Source: Acidipila rosea
GTDB taxonomy: Bacteria; Acidobacteriota; Terriglobia; Terriglobales; Acidobacteriaceae
NCBI RefSeq assembly: GCF_004339725.1
Contig: NZ_SMGK01000002.1
Coordinates: forward strand, 744,001 to 808,000
DNA: 64,000 nucleotides
Direction: 5' to 3'
The translations under genes and the position numbers were made by a program. The notes beneath the pieces are model-generated. The model was not told the DNA's origin. It did no database searches and saw only the letters and a list, made by a program, of their open reading frames with translations. Positions within the stretch are counted from its first letter, which is position 1, and each line of letters opens with the position of its first letter. Positions 1-13,295 of this stretch are shown piece by piece.

Positions 1-1
1 C

Positions 2-1021
2 ACCGGAACCCACCTCGAGGCCTTCTCGCGCCTGCTCTGCGGCCTGGCGCCGTGGCTCGAGCTTGAGCCCGCAGCTGGCGAATCCCCGCGAGAGACCGCT
101 CTTCGCAGCCGCTATCGCACGTGGTCGCAGCAGGCCATCGCCTCCGCCCTCGATCCCCGCTCGCCGGATTACATGCGCTTCGGTGAATCCGGTCAGACGC
201 TGGTTGACTCTTCATTTTTAGCGCTTGCCCTGCTGCGCGCCCCAAGGCAACTGTTTGACTCCATGGCGTCGAACACGCGCACGCGTCTCATCGCCGCGAT
301 CGAGAGCGAGCGCAGGATTCAGCCGCCGTTCAGCAACTGGCTGCTCTTCGCAGCGCTCAACGAAGCGCTCCTGCGCCGTCTCGGCGTCTTCTGGGATCGT
401 GTCCGCATCGACTATGCGCTCCGCGAGCTTCAGGCGTGGTATCTCGGCGACGGCACCTACGGAGACGGTCCGCAGTTCCATGCCGACTACTACAACAGCT
501 ACGTCATGCACCCTTATCTTCTTGCTCTCATGGATGAGCTGCACGACGAGCCCGCGTGGAAGGGCATGGCTCCAGCCATCACCGAGAGAGCACGCCGCTA
601 CTCTGCCATTCAGGAGCGCCTGATCTCGCCCAATGGCGAATTCCCCGTGCTGGGCCGCTCCATCACCTATCGCGGAGGAGCCTTTCATCTGCTGGCAGAT
701 GTGGCCCGGCGCAGCCTGCTGCCCTCGCCATTGTCTCCCTCGGCTGTCCGCTGCGCCCTGACGGCTGTGCAGCAGCGCACCCTCACCGCGCCCGGCACGT
801 TTTCCTCCGAGGGCTGGCTGCAGATCGGCCTCGCAGGACATCAGCCGTCGCTGGCCGAGACTTACATCTCGACCGGCAGCCTCTATCTGTGCGCCGCGGC
901 ATGGCTTCCCCTCGGCCTCGCGCCCGATGACCCGTTCTGGTCAGCGGCGCCTGCGCCGTGGACCCAGAAAAGCGTCTGGTCCGGGCAGGATGCCGCTCCT
1001 GATCACGCCATCAACGACTAA
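2..1021 (+). CDS. DUF2264 domain protein, 5' end outside window
   Basis: The frame is open from base 2 with no stop, so the N-terminus lies upstream of the window; about 339 residues are visible. The first residues (THLEAFSRLLCGLAPWLEL) and the end (DPFWSAPAPWT-like, then KSVWSGQDA) match the pattern of DUF2264 proteins, which are (alpha/alpha)-barrel-like proteins often found in carbohydrate-use loci. An internal ATG near 173 could be mistaken for the start, but family-like sequence continues upstream of it. No catalytic role can be assigned from what is seen. It ends 27 bp before the convergent E1 gene. The family call is fairly sure; the function is unknown. Confidence 0.8.
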   Translation, partial: TGTHLEAFSRLLCGLAPWLELEPAAGESPRETALRSRYRTWSQQAIASALDPRSPDYMRFGESGQTLVDSSFLALALLRAPRQLFDSMASNTRTRLIAAIESERRIQPPFSNWLLFAALNEALLRRLGVFWDRVRIDYALRELQAWYLGDGTYGDGPQFHADYYNSYVMHPYLLALMDELHDEPAWKGMAPAITERARRYSAIQERLISPNGEFPVLGRSITYRGGAFHLLADVARRSLLPSPLSPSAVRCALTAVQQRTLTAPGTFSSEGWLQIGLAGHQPSLAETYISTGSLYLCAAAWLPLGLAPDDPFWSAAPAPWTQKSVWSGQDAAPDHAIND

Positions 1022-1048
1022 GGCGGCAATGAACGTACGCCGCACGCT

Positions 1049-3223
1049 TCAGAACTTCCGCAGCTCCCCGATCGCCTTCACGATATCTTCCGGCTGCGGC
1101 AGGATCGCATCCTCCAGCAGCGGTTGATAGGCAACGAACGTATCCATCGCCGCCACTCTCTTCACAGGCGCGTCGAGATACTCAAACAACTCATCGGCAA
1201 TACGCGCCGCAATCTCCGCACCGTAGCCCCAGCTCAGCATGTCCTCATGCGCAATGATGACGCGGCTGGTCTTCTTCACTGACTCGGCAATCGCCTCCCA
1301 GTCATAGGGGCTCAGCGTCCGCAGGTCGATCACCTCGGTCTCGATCCCCATCTCGCGCTGCGCCCGCTGCGCCGCCTGCAGCGCGCGCGGCACCACCGCG
1401 CCGTAGGTGATCAGCGTCAGGTCCTTGCCCTCCCGCACCGTCTTCGCCTTGCCAAAGGGAATCGCATACTCCGGCCCCGGATAAACCGCCCGTCCGAACG
1501 TCTCGCGATACAGCCGCTTGTGTTCGAGAAACAGCACCGGGTCGTCGCACCGGATCGCTGTACGCAGCAGCCCGTTCGCGTCGAGCGCATTCGAGGGAAA
1601 CACCACGCGAATCCCAGGCGTGTGCGTAAAGATGCTCTCCCCTGACTGCGAGTGATACACCGAGCCGCCCGTCAGGTAGCCGCCGATCGCCACGCGAATC
1701 ACCGCCGGGCAGGAATAGCTCCCGTTCGACCGCCAGCGCATCAGGCTCAACTCATTCCGCATCTGGTGCACTGCAGGCCAGATGTAGTCGAAGAACTGTA
1801 TCTCCACCACCGGCTTCATCCCGCGCACGGCATAGCCCACCGCGCGGCCCACGATGTTCGCCTCCGCCAGCGGCGAGTTGAAGACGCGGTCCGATCCGAA
1901 CTCCTTCTGCAGCCCGGCCGTCAGCTTGAAGACGCCGCCCTTGCCCTTCACCGCGCCCGACTTCAGATACTCCTCGCGGCTGCAGTCCGCCACATCTTCG
2001 CCGTAGACCACAATGCGCGGGTCACGCCGCATCTCATCGCGCAGGCAGGTGTTGATCAGGTCCGCCATCGTGCGCTCCTGCGTCTCCGCAGTCGGCGCCG
2101 GTGGTGTATCAAACAGCTTCCCCGTCGGGTCCAGATCCTCAGAGTAGACATGCTTGCGGATGCTCGCCACCGTTGGCAAAGGCGCGCGCAGCACGCGATC
2201 CGTAGCCGCCTGGATCTCGTCATCCACGGCCTTCTCCAGCCGCTTGATGCCCTGCTCGTCCAGCACGCCCTCGCGCAGCAGAAACATCTCCAGCTTCGTC
2301 AGCGGGTCGCGCAGCGCGTCCGCCTTCCGCTCGCTCTCCGGCCGATAGAGCCGGTCATCGTCTGACAGCGAGTGTGAATAGGGCCGAATCACATGACCGT
2401 GAATCAACGCCGGGCCATTTCCCGCGCGGCAGTGAGCCACTGCCTTGGTAAACGCCTCGTAGCTGGCGACCGCATCCGTGCCGTCGATCTCGGCAAAATA
2501 AAAATTGGGAAAGTTGGCGACGAGCTTCGAAATATTGCCGCCCGGAGTATTCACCTCGACGGGAACAGAAATCGCGTAGCCGTTATTCTCCACCACAAAA
2601 ACCACCGGCAGCTTCGCGTTGGAGGCCGTATTCAGCGCCTCCCAGAACTCGCCCTGGCTCGTCGAGCCCTCGCCCAGCGAGGTGTAGACCACCTCATCGC
2701 CGTGGAAGTGGACGTCCTTGAACTGGCGATAGTCGCCCTCGTGCTTGGCCGCCGCCTCAGGATGCCGCGAGAAGTAGCGTCCCGCCTCCGCGCAGCCCAC
2801 CGCATGCAGCAGCTGCGTCGTCGTCGCCGAGGACTGCGAAACGATATTCAGCTTTCGGTTGCCCCAGTGGGAAGGCATCTGCCGCCCGCCGCTCGACGGA
2901 TCATCCGATGAGCCCACCGCCTGCAGCAGCAGATCTTCCGCCGTGCTGCCCAGCGTCAGGCAGAGCGCGCGATCGCGATAGTACGGAAAGAACCAGTCGT
3001 AGCCCGGCTTCATCGCCATGCCCGCCGCGACCAGCAGCGCCTCATGCCCCGCGCCCGAGATCTGGAAGAATATCTTCTGCTGCTGCTTCAGGATGATTTC
3101 GCGGTCGTCGATGCGCCGCGAGAGATACATCAGCCGGTAGAACTCGATCAGCCGGCTATGCGTCAGGCCGGAGCCGGTCTCTTTCCTCGTTGTCTCTGCA
3201 GTAGAAATAGCGGCCTGGACCAT
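1049..3223 (-). CDS. 2-oxoacid dehydrogenase E1, fused alpha and beta subunits
   Basis: This 724-residue protein joins an E1-alpha half (about residues 25-340) and an E1-beta half (about 385-724), which are separate proteins in many bacteria. The alpha half has the thiamine-diphosphate motif, beginning GEGSTSQGE and ending ENNGYAI. The beta half has the usual [11 protein letters not shown] and YGEDVAD segments and a C-terminal transketolase-like domain. It would decarboxylate pyruvate or a branched-chain 2-oxoacid and pass the acyl group to an E2 lipoyl protein, which is not encoded nearby. Substrate cannot be read from sequence; fused proteins of this kind are often labelled 2-oxoisovalerate dehydrogenase. 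An AGAGG sequence lies upstream of the ATG. The gene stands alone, convergent to the DUF2264 gene. Confidence 0.9.
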   Translation of the reverse strand: MVQAAISTAETTRKETGSGLTHSRLIEFYRLMYLSRRIDDREIILKQQQKIFFQISGAGHEALLVAAGMAMKPGYDWFFPYYRDRALCLTLGSTAEDLLLQAVGSSDDPSSGGRQMPSHWGNRKLNIVSQSSATTTQLLHAVGCAEAGRYFSRHPEAAAKHEGDYRQFKDVHFHGDEVVYTSLGEGSTSQGEFWEALNTASNAKLPVVFVVENNGYAISVPVEVNTPGGNISKLVANFPNFYFAEIDGTDAVASYEAFTKAVAHCRAGNGPALIHGHVIRPYSHSLSDDDRLYRPESERKADALRDPLTKLEMFLLREGVLDEQGIKRLEKAVDDEIQAATDRVLRAPLPTVASIRKHVYSEDLDPTGKLFDTPPAPTAETQERTMADLINTCLRDEMRRDPRIVVYGEDVADCSREEYLKSGAVKGKGGVFKLTAGLQKEFGSDRVFNSPLAEANIVGRAVGYAVRGMKPVVEIQFFDYIWPAVHQMRNELSLMRWRSNGSYSCPAVIRVAIGGYLTGGSVYHSQSGESIFTHTPGIRVVFPSNALDANGLLRTAIRCDDPVLFLEHKRLYRETFGRAVYPGPEYAIPFGKAKTVREGKDLTLITYGAVVPRALQAAQRAQREMGIETEVIDLRTLSPYDWEAIAESVKKTSRVIIAHEDMLSWGYGAEIAARIADELFEYLDAPVKRVAAMDTFVAYQPLLEDAILPQPEDIVKAIGELRKF

Positions 3224-3444
3224 GCTTGGAAAAAACCTCTCGAATGCTTACTATGGCCGCCAAATCACTTAAGCGACTCATGATTGTACCGCTTCGCTGC
3301 GCGATTGTCTGTTTTCAGCCGCCCCGCCCGACCATCCCCCGGCTGCCGCACCCCTGCCTGGCTCGATGGCATAAAAATCCAAACGCAATCTGCCCAGGCC
3401 GCGCATTTTCTGTCATCGTTTAAGAGCATCCGGAGATTGCCCCT

Positions 3445-4644
3445 TTGCGCGCTACTCTCTCAACCCTCGTTGCTGGCTTGCTCCTGCTGCAACCCCTTCA
3501 CGCGCAGACCGCGGGCGAGCCGCCACCGACTCTCAAGATAGCCGTGCATCGCGTTGAGCTTCCCGTCACCGTGCTCAATCGGAAAACCGGCAAGCCGCTC
3601 ACCAGCCTCACCGCCCAGGATTTCCGCATTCTCGATGGGGACACGCCGGTGCCCATCACCTACTTCCGGGCTCCTGACCATGCGCAGCCCCTCACCGTCT
3701 ATCTGCTCTTCCGCAACGACGCCATTGACCAGAAGCCCCTCGCCAAAATCGCGCAGCAGATGCCGGGCGCTTTCAAGTCGCTCCCCACCGATGCGCAAAT
3801 CGCCGTCGCCTCTTACAGCGCGTCCAACGTCAGCCTCTGGCTTTCGCCGCAGTCGGACCGCGCAGCCGCGCTGGCCGCCATCCGCAACCTCGTCACCGCC
3901 AATCCCGACGAGCCGAAGAAAAAGCAGAAGACCGGCAGGCTCTCCACCCAGCAGATCGTCGCCCAGACGCAGACCGCGCCGCTGCAGGCCGACCCTGTCG
4001 CGCCTCAGCCCGTCGACCAGACCAACCTCACCGGCGGCCAGCAGTTCAAGCACATGATGGCGACCTACGACTTCGGCTCCAGCGGCGGCCTCCACATGAT
4101 CGAATCCGACTGGAAGAAGCACGGCAACCCGGACACGCGCCCGGTCGTGGTCCTCATCTCCGATGAGCTCTCCATGTGCTATGTGTGGATGGCCACCCGG
4201 CTGCACAACGCCATGCTACGCGACGGGTTCACCGTGGAGGTGCTCGAAGAGCCGCACGGAGGCTTCTCCCGCGCCATGGTCGACGTCACCAAGGTCCTGG
4301 CGCCCAACGGCATCTCGCTCGACCCCGAGAACGCCATGTTCCGCTACCGTTATGAAACCTACATCGCCAAGGCCACGGGCGGCGAAGTCATTGCCGTGAG
4401 CAAGCGCGGCTACCAGAGCGGCTTTGAACAGATCTTCACCGACATCGCCAGCGCCTACCAGTTGGAGTTCGCGCCGCCGCCCACTGACAAGGACGGCAAG
4501 CTTCACCGTATTCATGTAGAGCTCGTCGCGCATCCCGGCTTCGATCCCTCCGCCTACGACATCCGCGCCCGCGACCACTACTTTGCCGGCGGCCTTCCCG
4601 CGCCGGAACCTTCCGAGATAGCTCCTCCTGCCGCTTCGCATTGA
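3445..4644 (+). CDS. Secreted VWFA-related protein (acidobacterial type)
   Basis: The protein has 399 residues and begins with a signal peptide (MRATLSTLVAGLLLLQPLHA, cut near residue 20). A conserved segment follows (VELPVTVLNRKTGKPLTSL, then DFRILDGDTPVPITYF), and then a von Willebrand A-like fold. This is the arrangement of the VWFA-related proteins that are multiplied in Acidobacteria; their role is unknown. The start is a TTG, supported by GGAG 9 nt upstream and by the signal peptide that follows directly. The middle is rich in Lys, Gln and Pro (about residues 150-190), probably a linker. The next gene is hppA, 109 bp on, with its own ribosome-binding site. Confidence 0.82.
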   Translation: MRATLSTLVAGLLLLQPLHAQTAGEPPPTLKIAVHRVELPVTVLNRKTGKPLTSLTAQDFRILDGDTPVPITYFRAPDHAQPLTVYLLFRNDAIDQKPLAKIAQQMPGAFKSLPTDAQIAVASYSASNVSLWLSPQSDRAAALAAIRNLVTANPDEPKKKQKTGRLSTQQIVAQTQTAPLQADPVAPQPVDQTNLTGGQQFKHMMATYDFGSSGGLHMIESDWKKHGNPDTRPVVVLISDELSMCYVWMATRLHNAMLRDGFTVEVLEEPHGGFSRAMVDVTKVLAPNGISLDPENAMFRYRYETYIAKATGGEVIAVSKRGYQSGFEQIFTDIASAYQLEFAPPPTDKDGKLHRIHVELVAHPGFDPSAYDIRARDHYFAGGLPAPEPSEIAPPAASH

Positions 4645-4753
4645 CCATCCTTTTCTCCGCATGCTTAAATCGCGCTTTCCAGTCGTGCCTCTGCTTCTGC
4701 AGCACTGCACGGCGCGGAGAGACACAAACCCACGTTTGTCTGGAGGAAATTGA

Positions 4754-7015
<2,262 letters not shown>

Positions 7016-7040
7016 CGGAGTTCCGTTTCAGCTCACCGCA

Positions 7041-7075
7041 AAGGCCTCATCGCTTCCCGATGAGGCCTTCGCCTT
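7041..7075 (+). terminator. Rho-independent terminator after hppA
   Basis: A perfect 12-bp stem (AAGGCCTCATCG / CGATGAGGCCTT) with a 5-nt loop, CTTCC, is followed by CGCCTTTT. It lies 25 bp after the hppA stop codon. Confidence 0.85.
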
Positions 7076-7187
7076 TTGATCCCGCTTCCTCCGCTTTTTC
7101 CACCGCAAAGCAAACCGCCGCAGCTCAGCCGCATCAACGCCAGAGAACCCCCTGCCGCTGGCGGACCGCTATAGCAAAGGTTCAAAA

Positions 7188-7193
7188 TACATT
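7188..7193 (+). promoter_or_regulatory. Candidate -10 box directly upstream of MscS gene
   Basis: TACATT ends 5 nt before the ATG, and there is no Shine-Dalgarno sequence between. If used as a -10 box, transcription would start at or next to the start codon. No -35 is obvious. This is one of the weaker members of the leaderless set in this window. Confidence 0.35.
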
Positions 7194-7198
7194 TATCC

Positions 7199-8236
7199 AT
7201 GAAAATACTTGCCGACGTCCCTCATCAGCTCCCGCAGGTTCTCGCCTTGTTTGCGCCGCATGAGAAGCTTCAGCGCTTCCTCTACAACTTGAGCGACCGT
7301 TTTCTCGATGAGCTCGGCAACTTCATCACGAAGGATCTTCCCCAGCTCATCTTCATCGCCATCTGTGCATGGCTGCTCGTCCGCCTGCTCAAGATGCTCA
7401 CCGAGCACATCATCCGTGTCGCTGAACGGCACTCAGCCAGCGGCAGCCGCCTCTCGCAGGTGCGCACTCTCAGCTCTGTCATTCGCGCCACCGGCATTGG
7501 CATCATCGCCTTCCTCGCCATCCTGCAGGTTCTGCCCGTCCTCGGCCTCAACCTCGGCCCGCTGCTCACCAGTGCCGGAGTCGCAGGCGTAGCCATCGGC
7601 CTAGCCGCACAGACCATCGTCAAGGACTGCCTCAACGGCTTCCTCATCCTCATCGAAGACCAGTACAACGTCGGGGACGTCGTCAAGATCGCCGGTCTGG
7701 GAGGCACCATCGAGAGCATGTCCCTGCGCAAGACCATGCTGCGCGGTTTCGACGGCACACTCTACGTCGTCCCCAACTCCCAGATCTCCATCGTCGCCAA
7801 CTCCGTCCGTGATTTCTCCGTGGCGACCCTCAGCATCTCCGTCGACTTCTCCGCCGATCCTGATAAGGTCATCGCCGTGCTCAAGGAAGTCACCATGAGC
7901 GTCCGCCAGGACCCCGCTTACAAGGACCTCTATCTGGAAGACCCGCAGGTCCTCGGCGTCGACTCCATCAAGGGCTCGCAGGTCATCTATCTCATCGTGC
8001 TCAAGACCAGGGCCAACCAGCAGTGGGGCCCGCAGCGTGAAACCCAGCGCCGCATCCGCATCGCCCTCGAGAAAAACGACATGCTCCCCGGCGACCCGCT
8101 GCGCGTCTACAACGACGGCCGCCAACTCGCCATCGGTACCGCGCAGCATCCTCCGCAGGATCCTGCGCGCCCGGTAGTAGACCCCACCACCGTCAAGCCG
8201 CCCGAGATCAACCCCTTCACCGGCGAGGGCCTCTAG
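7199..8236 (+). CDS. MscS-family mechanosensitive channel
   Basis: The protein has 345 residues with transmembrane helices in the first half. The pore helix is glycine/alanine-rich (AGVAGVAIGLAAQTIVKDC), followed by the beta-domain segment beginning FLILIEDQYNVGDVV and by VPNSQI. These are hallmarks of small MscS channels, which open under membrane tension and release solutes during osmotic downshock. The C-terminus is Pro-rich and looks flexible. The ATG is not preceded by a ribosome-binding site, but a TACATT box lies 5 nt upstream. fabG follows 42 bp on with its own -10 box, so the two need not be one operon. Confidence 0.9.
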   Translation: MKILADVPHQLPQVLALFAPHEKLQRFLYNLSDRFLDELGNFITKDLPQLIFIAICAWLLVRLLKMLTEHIIRVAERHSASGSRLSQVRTLSSVIRATGIGIIAFLAILQVLPVLGLNLGPLLTSAGVAGVAIGLAAQTIVKDCLNGFLILIEDQYNVGDVVKIAGLGGTIESMSLRKTMLRGFDGTLYVVPNSQISIVANSVRDFSVATLSISVDFSADPDKVIAVLKEVTMSVRQDPAYKDLYLEDPQVLGVDSIKGSQVIYLIVLKTRANQQWGPQRETQRRIRIALEKNDMLPGDPLRVYNDGRQLAIGTAQHPPQDPARPVVDPTTVKPPEINPFTGEGL

Positions 8237-8264
8237 CCGCCCTCGTCCTTTCACCCGCTGCACT

Positions 8265-8270
8265 TATAAT
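8265..8270 (+). promoter_or_regulatory. Consensus -10 box (TATAAT) 8 nt before fabG
   Basis: A perfect TATAAT sits 8 nt before the fabG ATG in otherwise GC-rich DNA, with no ribosome-binding site in the gap. Transcription would begin at or within two bases of the start codon, giving a leaderless mRNA. No good -35 is seen 17 nt upstream. Confidence 0.6.
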
Positions 8271-8278
8271 CGACAACG

Positions 8279-9025
8279 ATGAAGACCCTTGAAGGTAGAA
8301 CAGCATTTGTCACCGGAGCATCGCAGGGCATCGGCCGCGCCTGCGCCATCGCCCTCGCCCAGGCCGGGGCGAAGATCGCCCTCGCCGCCCGCAACCAGGC
8401 CAGGCTCGATGAAGTAGCCGCCGAGATCACCGCCGCCGGCGGCATCGCCCAGACCTTCCTGCTGGATGTAGCCAGTGAAGACTCCATCAAGGCCGCCGCC
8501 AAGGCCGCCGTCGCCCACTTCGGCACGGTTGAGATCCTCGTCAACAACGCCGGCATCACCCGCGATACCCTCCTGCTACGCATGAAGCGCGCCGACTGGG
8601 ACGACGTTCTCACCACCAACCTCACCGGAGCCTTCCTCGTCTCGCAGGCCCTGCTCAGCCCCATGCTCAAGGCCCGCTGGGGCCGCATCATCAACATCTC
8701 CAGCGTGGTAGGTGAAACCGGCCAGGCTGGCCAGACCAACTACGCCGCCTCCAAGGCCGGGCTCATCGGCTTCACCAAGGCCATGGCTCGCGAAGTCGCC
8801 TCCCGCGGCATCACCGTCAACGCCGTCGCGCCCGGCTTCATCGAGACCGCCATGACCCACGTCCTCGACGAGAAGCAGAAGCAGGCCATGCTCACCCAGA
8901 TCCCGCTGGGCCGCCCCGGCACTGAGTCCGACGTCGCCGGAGCCGTCACTTTTCTCGCCTCCGAGGCCGCGGCCTACATCACCGGCCACGTCCTCGACGT
9001 CAACGGCGGCATGTACATGGGCTAA
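8279..9025 (+). CDS. fabG: 3-oxoacyl-[acyl-carrier-protein] reductase
   Basis: A 248-residue short-chain dehydrogenase, the usual FabG length. It has the NADPH-binding motif TGASQGIG (residues 12-19), NNAG, catalytic Ser142 and YxxxK (Tyr155, Lys159), then PGFIETAM and the C-terminal DVNGGMYMG typical of FabG. It would reduce 3-oxoacyl-ACP in fatty-acid elongation in the cytoplasm. No other fab genes are adjacent, so a specialised SDR role cannot be excluded, but the C-terminal signature favours FabG. A TATAAT box 8 nt before the ATG and the lack of a ribosome-binding site suggest a leaderless transcript. Confidence 0.92.
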   Translation: MKTLEGRTAFVTGASQGIGRACAIALAQAGAKIALAARNQARLDEVAAEITAAGGIAQTFLLDVASEDSIKAAAKAAVAHFGTVEILVNNAGITRDTLLLRMKRADWDDVLTTNLTGAFLVSQALLSPMLKARWGRIINISSVVGETGQAGQTNYAASKAGLIGFTKAMAREVASRGITVNAVAPGFIETAMTHVLDEKQKQAMLTQIPLGRPGTESDVAGAVTFLASEAAAYITGHVLDVNGGMYMG

Positions 9026-9036
9026 GCTCCATCGCG

Positions 9037-9078
9037 GGGCAGCTGCCACTGTTAGAATCGAAAGAGAGACAGCTGCCC
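9037..9078. repeat. GGCAGCTGCC palindrome with second half-site upstream of cysS
   Basis: GGCAGCTGCC (9038-9047) is a perfect 10-bp palindrome. A second copy of its core, CAGCTGCCC, lies at 9070-9078, so GGGCAGCTG and CAGCTGCCC also form a 9-bp inverted repeat. A TAGAAT box (9053-9058) lies between the two and could be the cysS -10. It may be an operator or an RNA hairpin; nothing fixes its role. Confidence 0.4.
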
Positions 9079-9094
9079 ATCACGACCGCTCCGA

Positions 9095-10573
9095 ATGACG
9101 ATCCAACTTTTTAATACCCTCAGCAATACTGTTGAACCGCTCGCGCCCGCTGCCGGCCAACCCCTGCGCATCTACGCCTGCGGACCTACTGTTTACGACT
9201 ACGGCCACATCGGCAACTTCCGCACCTTCCTGCAGGTCGACGTGCTCCGCCGCTTCCTTGAGCTTGAGGGCGTTCCCGTGCGCCATGTCATGAACATCAC
9301 CGATGTCGATGACAAGATCATCCGCAACGCCGCGGCTGCAGGCGTCCCCATCGGCGAATATACCCCGCGCTACGAGAAGGCTTTCTTTGAGGATCTTGAC
9401 GCCCTCCAGGTCGAGCACCCTGAGATCATCGCCCGCGCCACCGAACACATCCCCGAGATGGTCGAGCTTATCGAGCGCCTCGCCGCTCAGGACCTCGCCT
9501 ACAAGACCGAGGATGGCTCCTGGTACTTCCGCATAGCCGGCTTCCCCGCTTACGGCAAGCTCTCGAAAAAGGATTTCAGCGGCATCACCGACGGCGCCCG
9601 CGTCGACGTAGATGAGTACGACAAGGACTCAGCCCGCGACTTCGCCCTCTGGAAAGCTCCGCGCCCCGGCGAATATCACTGGCAGACCGCCCTTGGCCCG
9701 GGCCGTCCCGGCTGGCACATCGAGTGCTCCGCCATGGCCATGAAGTATCTCGGTGAAAGCTTCGATCTCCACGCCGGCGGCGAAGACCTCATGTTCCCGC
9801 ACCACGAGAACGAAATCGCACAATCCGAGTGCGCCACGCATAAGACCTTCGCGCGTCACTGGTTCCACGTTCGCTTTCTGCTCGTCGAGGGCCGCAAGAT
9901 GTCCAAGTCGGAGGGCAATTTCTATACCCTCCGCGACCTGCTGCTCAAGGGCTACAAGGCCTCCGCGATCCGCTTTTTGCTCATCTCCGTTCCCTACCGG
10001 CAGCAGCTCAACTTCACCTTCGAGGGTCTGGCCGCAGAGACCGGAGCCGTCGAGCGCCTGCGCACCTTCCATCAGCGTCTGCGCGACGTCAAGGCCGCTC
10101 CCGGCCTCAACGCCGCGCTCGCCGCGGAGACCGACCGGGCCTCGCAGTCCTTCCATGCAGCCCTGGCCAACGACCTCAACACCGCCGAAGCCCGCGCCGC
10201 CGTCTTTGAACTTGTCCGCGCAGGCAACGCCGCCATTGACAGCGGCGCCATCGCAGCGGAAAACGTCCCCCTGATTCAGAAACTCCTCGCCGACTTCGAC
10301 AAGGTCTTCGCCGTCATTGAAGATCACGACGCCGAGTTCACCCGCTTCGCCCTTGACTGGGCCGAGCGCGAAGGCCGCCTTGCTGAGGCTGCGCCCGAGG
10401 TGCTGGCCCAGCGCTCCCTCAGCGACGCCCAGATCGACGCCCTCATCGAGGAGCGCAACCAGGCCCGCAAATCACGCAACTTCGCCCGCGGCGACGCCAT
10501 CCGCAAGGAACTCGCCGACAAGGGCATCCTCATCGAAGACTCCAAGGACGGAGTCCGCTGGAAGCGGAAGTAA
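9095..10573 (+). CDS. cysS: Cysteinyl-tRNA synthetase
   Basis: A 492-residue class I aminoacyl-tRNA synthetase of normal length. It has the zinc-site Cys29 in [14 protein letters not shown], the HIGH-type motif HIGN (38-41), the WHIECSAM and [13 protein letters not shown] zinc/active-site segments, and KMSKS at 268-272. It charges tRNA-Cys in the cytoplasm. The C-terminal helical domain and a final anticodon-binding stretch ([20 protein letters not shown]) are present. The ATG lacks a clear ribosome-binding site. A palindrome lies just upstream and a strong bidirectional terminator follows, separating it from convergent ftsH. Confidence 0.97.
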   Translation: MTIQLFNTLSNTVEPLAPAAGQPLRIYACGPTVYDYGHIGNFRTFLQVDVLRRFLELEGVPVRHVMNITDVDDKIIRNAAAAGVPIGEYTPRYEKAFFEDLDALQVEHPEIIARATEHIPEMVELIERLAAQDLAYKTEDGSWYFRIAGFPAYGKLSKKDFSGITDGARVDVDEYDKDSARDFALWKAPRPGEYHWQTALGPGRPGWHIECSAMAMKYLGESFDLHAGGEDLMFPHHENEIAQSECATHKTFARHWFHVRFLLVEGRKMSKSEGNFYTLRDLLLKGYKASAIRFLLISVPYRQQLNFTFEGLAAETGAVERLRTFHQRLRDVKAAPGLNAALAAETDRASQSFHAALANDLNTAEARAAVFELVRAGNAAIDSGAIAAENVPLIQKLLADFDKVFAVIEDHDAEFTRFALDWAEREGRLAEAAPEVLAQRSLSDAQIDALIEERNQARKSRNFARGDAIRKELADKGILIEDSKDGVRWKRK

Positions 10574-10603
10574 GCCCCGCCCGGCAACATCCCACCACGC
10601 AGC

Positions 10604-10636
10604 AAAAAGAGCAGCCCCGAAGGGCTGCTCTTTTTT
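10604..10636. terminator. Bidirectional terminator between cysS and ftsH
   Basis: The stem AGAGCAGCCC / GGGCTGCTCT is flanked by an A-run on the left and a T-run on the right, so it can end transcription from both convergent genes. Confidence 0.9.
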
Positions 10637-10652
10637 ATGCTTCACTTGCCGG

Positions 10653-12566
<1,914 letters not shown>

Positions 12567-12793
12567 GAAAAAAACCTCTTTTCTCTTTACCGCATGTGTT
12601 CTGCTCTCAACCCATCGGAGACGCAACTCAGAACACAACTATCAATCCGATTGCTCCATTAGACGCCTGGAGACTGCCAAAGACACATTATTCCTATGCC
12701 TCTGGCAAACAAATTGATGATTAAAATTAATTCTACTCCCACGCCAGCCCGTACACTTGCAAGTTACCGGCCCTTTGGGCAGGCACCCTGCCG

Positions 12794-13264
12794 TTACGCC
12801 TCCACCGGCTCCACGTAGAACATCTCGTTCGTCCGCCGGAACCCCGTGCTCTCGTAAAGGGGCCTTCCCTCTTCCGTCGAGTGCAGTGCCACCACGCGTA
12901 TCTTCCGCCGCCGCGCCTCCGCCAGCGCCAGCTCGATCAGCTTGCTCGCCAGCCGCTTTCGCCGGTACTCCGGCTCGACATAGACATTCAGCAGGTAGCC
13001 GCGTTGAGTTGAGTGCGGATCCAGCGGATGCGGCGGCCAGTCCAGCAGCAGCAGTCCCGCACCGGCCACCACCCTGCCTTCGTCCTGCGTCAGCCAGCCC
13101 AGGTATTTGCCGCCCGCGATCATGCTCTTCACCCACGGTTCGAAGTTCTGCGCCATCACATCCAGCACCGGGCTATCCAGCCGCCCTGCGTCCACAAACA
13201 TCCGCCGCCGGTGGTGCGTTATCGTCGCCGCGTCTTCTATAGTTGCCGCTCTCGTCTCCAGCAT
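12794..13264 (-). CDS. GNAT-family N-acetyltransferase
   Basis: A 156-residue single-domain GNAT protein. The acetyl-CoA-binding motif A is VYVEPEYRRKRLASKL near residues 93-109, followed by the usual LYESTGFRRTNEMFYV C-terminus. Substrate is unknown; this length fits small-molecule or N-terminal amine acetyltransferases. The start codon has no ribosome-binding site but has TATACT 7 nt upstream, so the transcript may be leaderless. It is divergent from tilS across a 31-bp gap. Confidence 0.85.
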   Translation of the reverse strand: MLETRAATIEDAATITHHRRRMFVDAGRLDSPVLDVMAQNFEPWVKSMIAGGKYLGWLTQDEGRVVAGAGLLLLDWPPHPLDPHSTQRGYLLNVYVEPEYRRKRLASKLIELALAEARRRKIRVVALHSTEEGRPLYESTGFRRTNEMFYVEPVEA

Positions 13265-13271
13265 GCCATTG

Positions 13272-13277
13272 AGTATA
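13272..13277 (-). promoter_or_regulatory. Candidate -10 box for the GNAT gene
   Basis: TATACT read on the minus strand ends 7 nt before the GNAT ATG, with no ribosome-binding site. The whole divergent gap is 31 bp, so there is no room for a normal leader. Confidence 0.55.
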
Positions 13278-13283
13278 TGACGC

Positions 13284-13289
13284 TAGACT
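13284..13289 (+). promoter_or_regulatory. Candidate -10 box for tilS
   Basis: TAGACT ends 6 nt before the tilS ATG, with no ribosome-binding site. It lies 7 bp from the opposing -10 box of the GNAT gene, so the two promoters must overlap and could compete. Confidence 0.5.
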
Positions 13290-13295
13290 CATACT

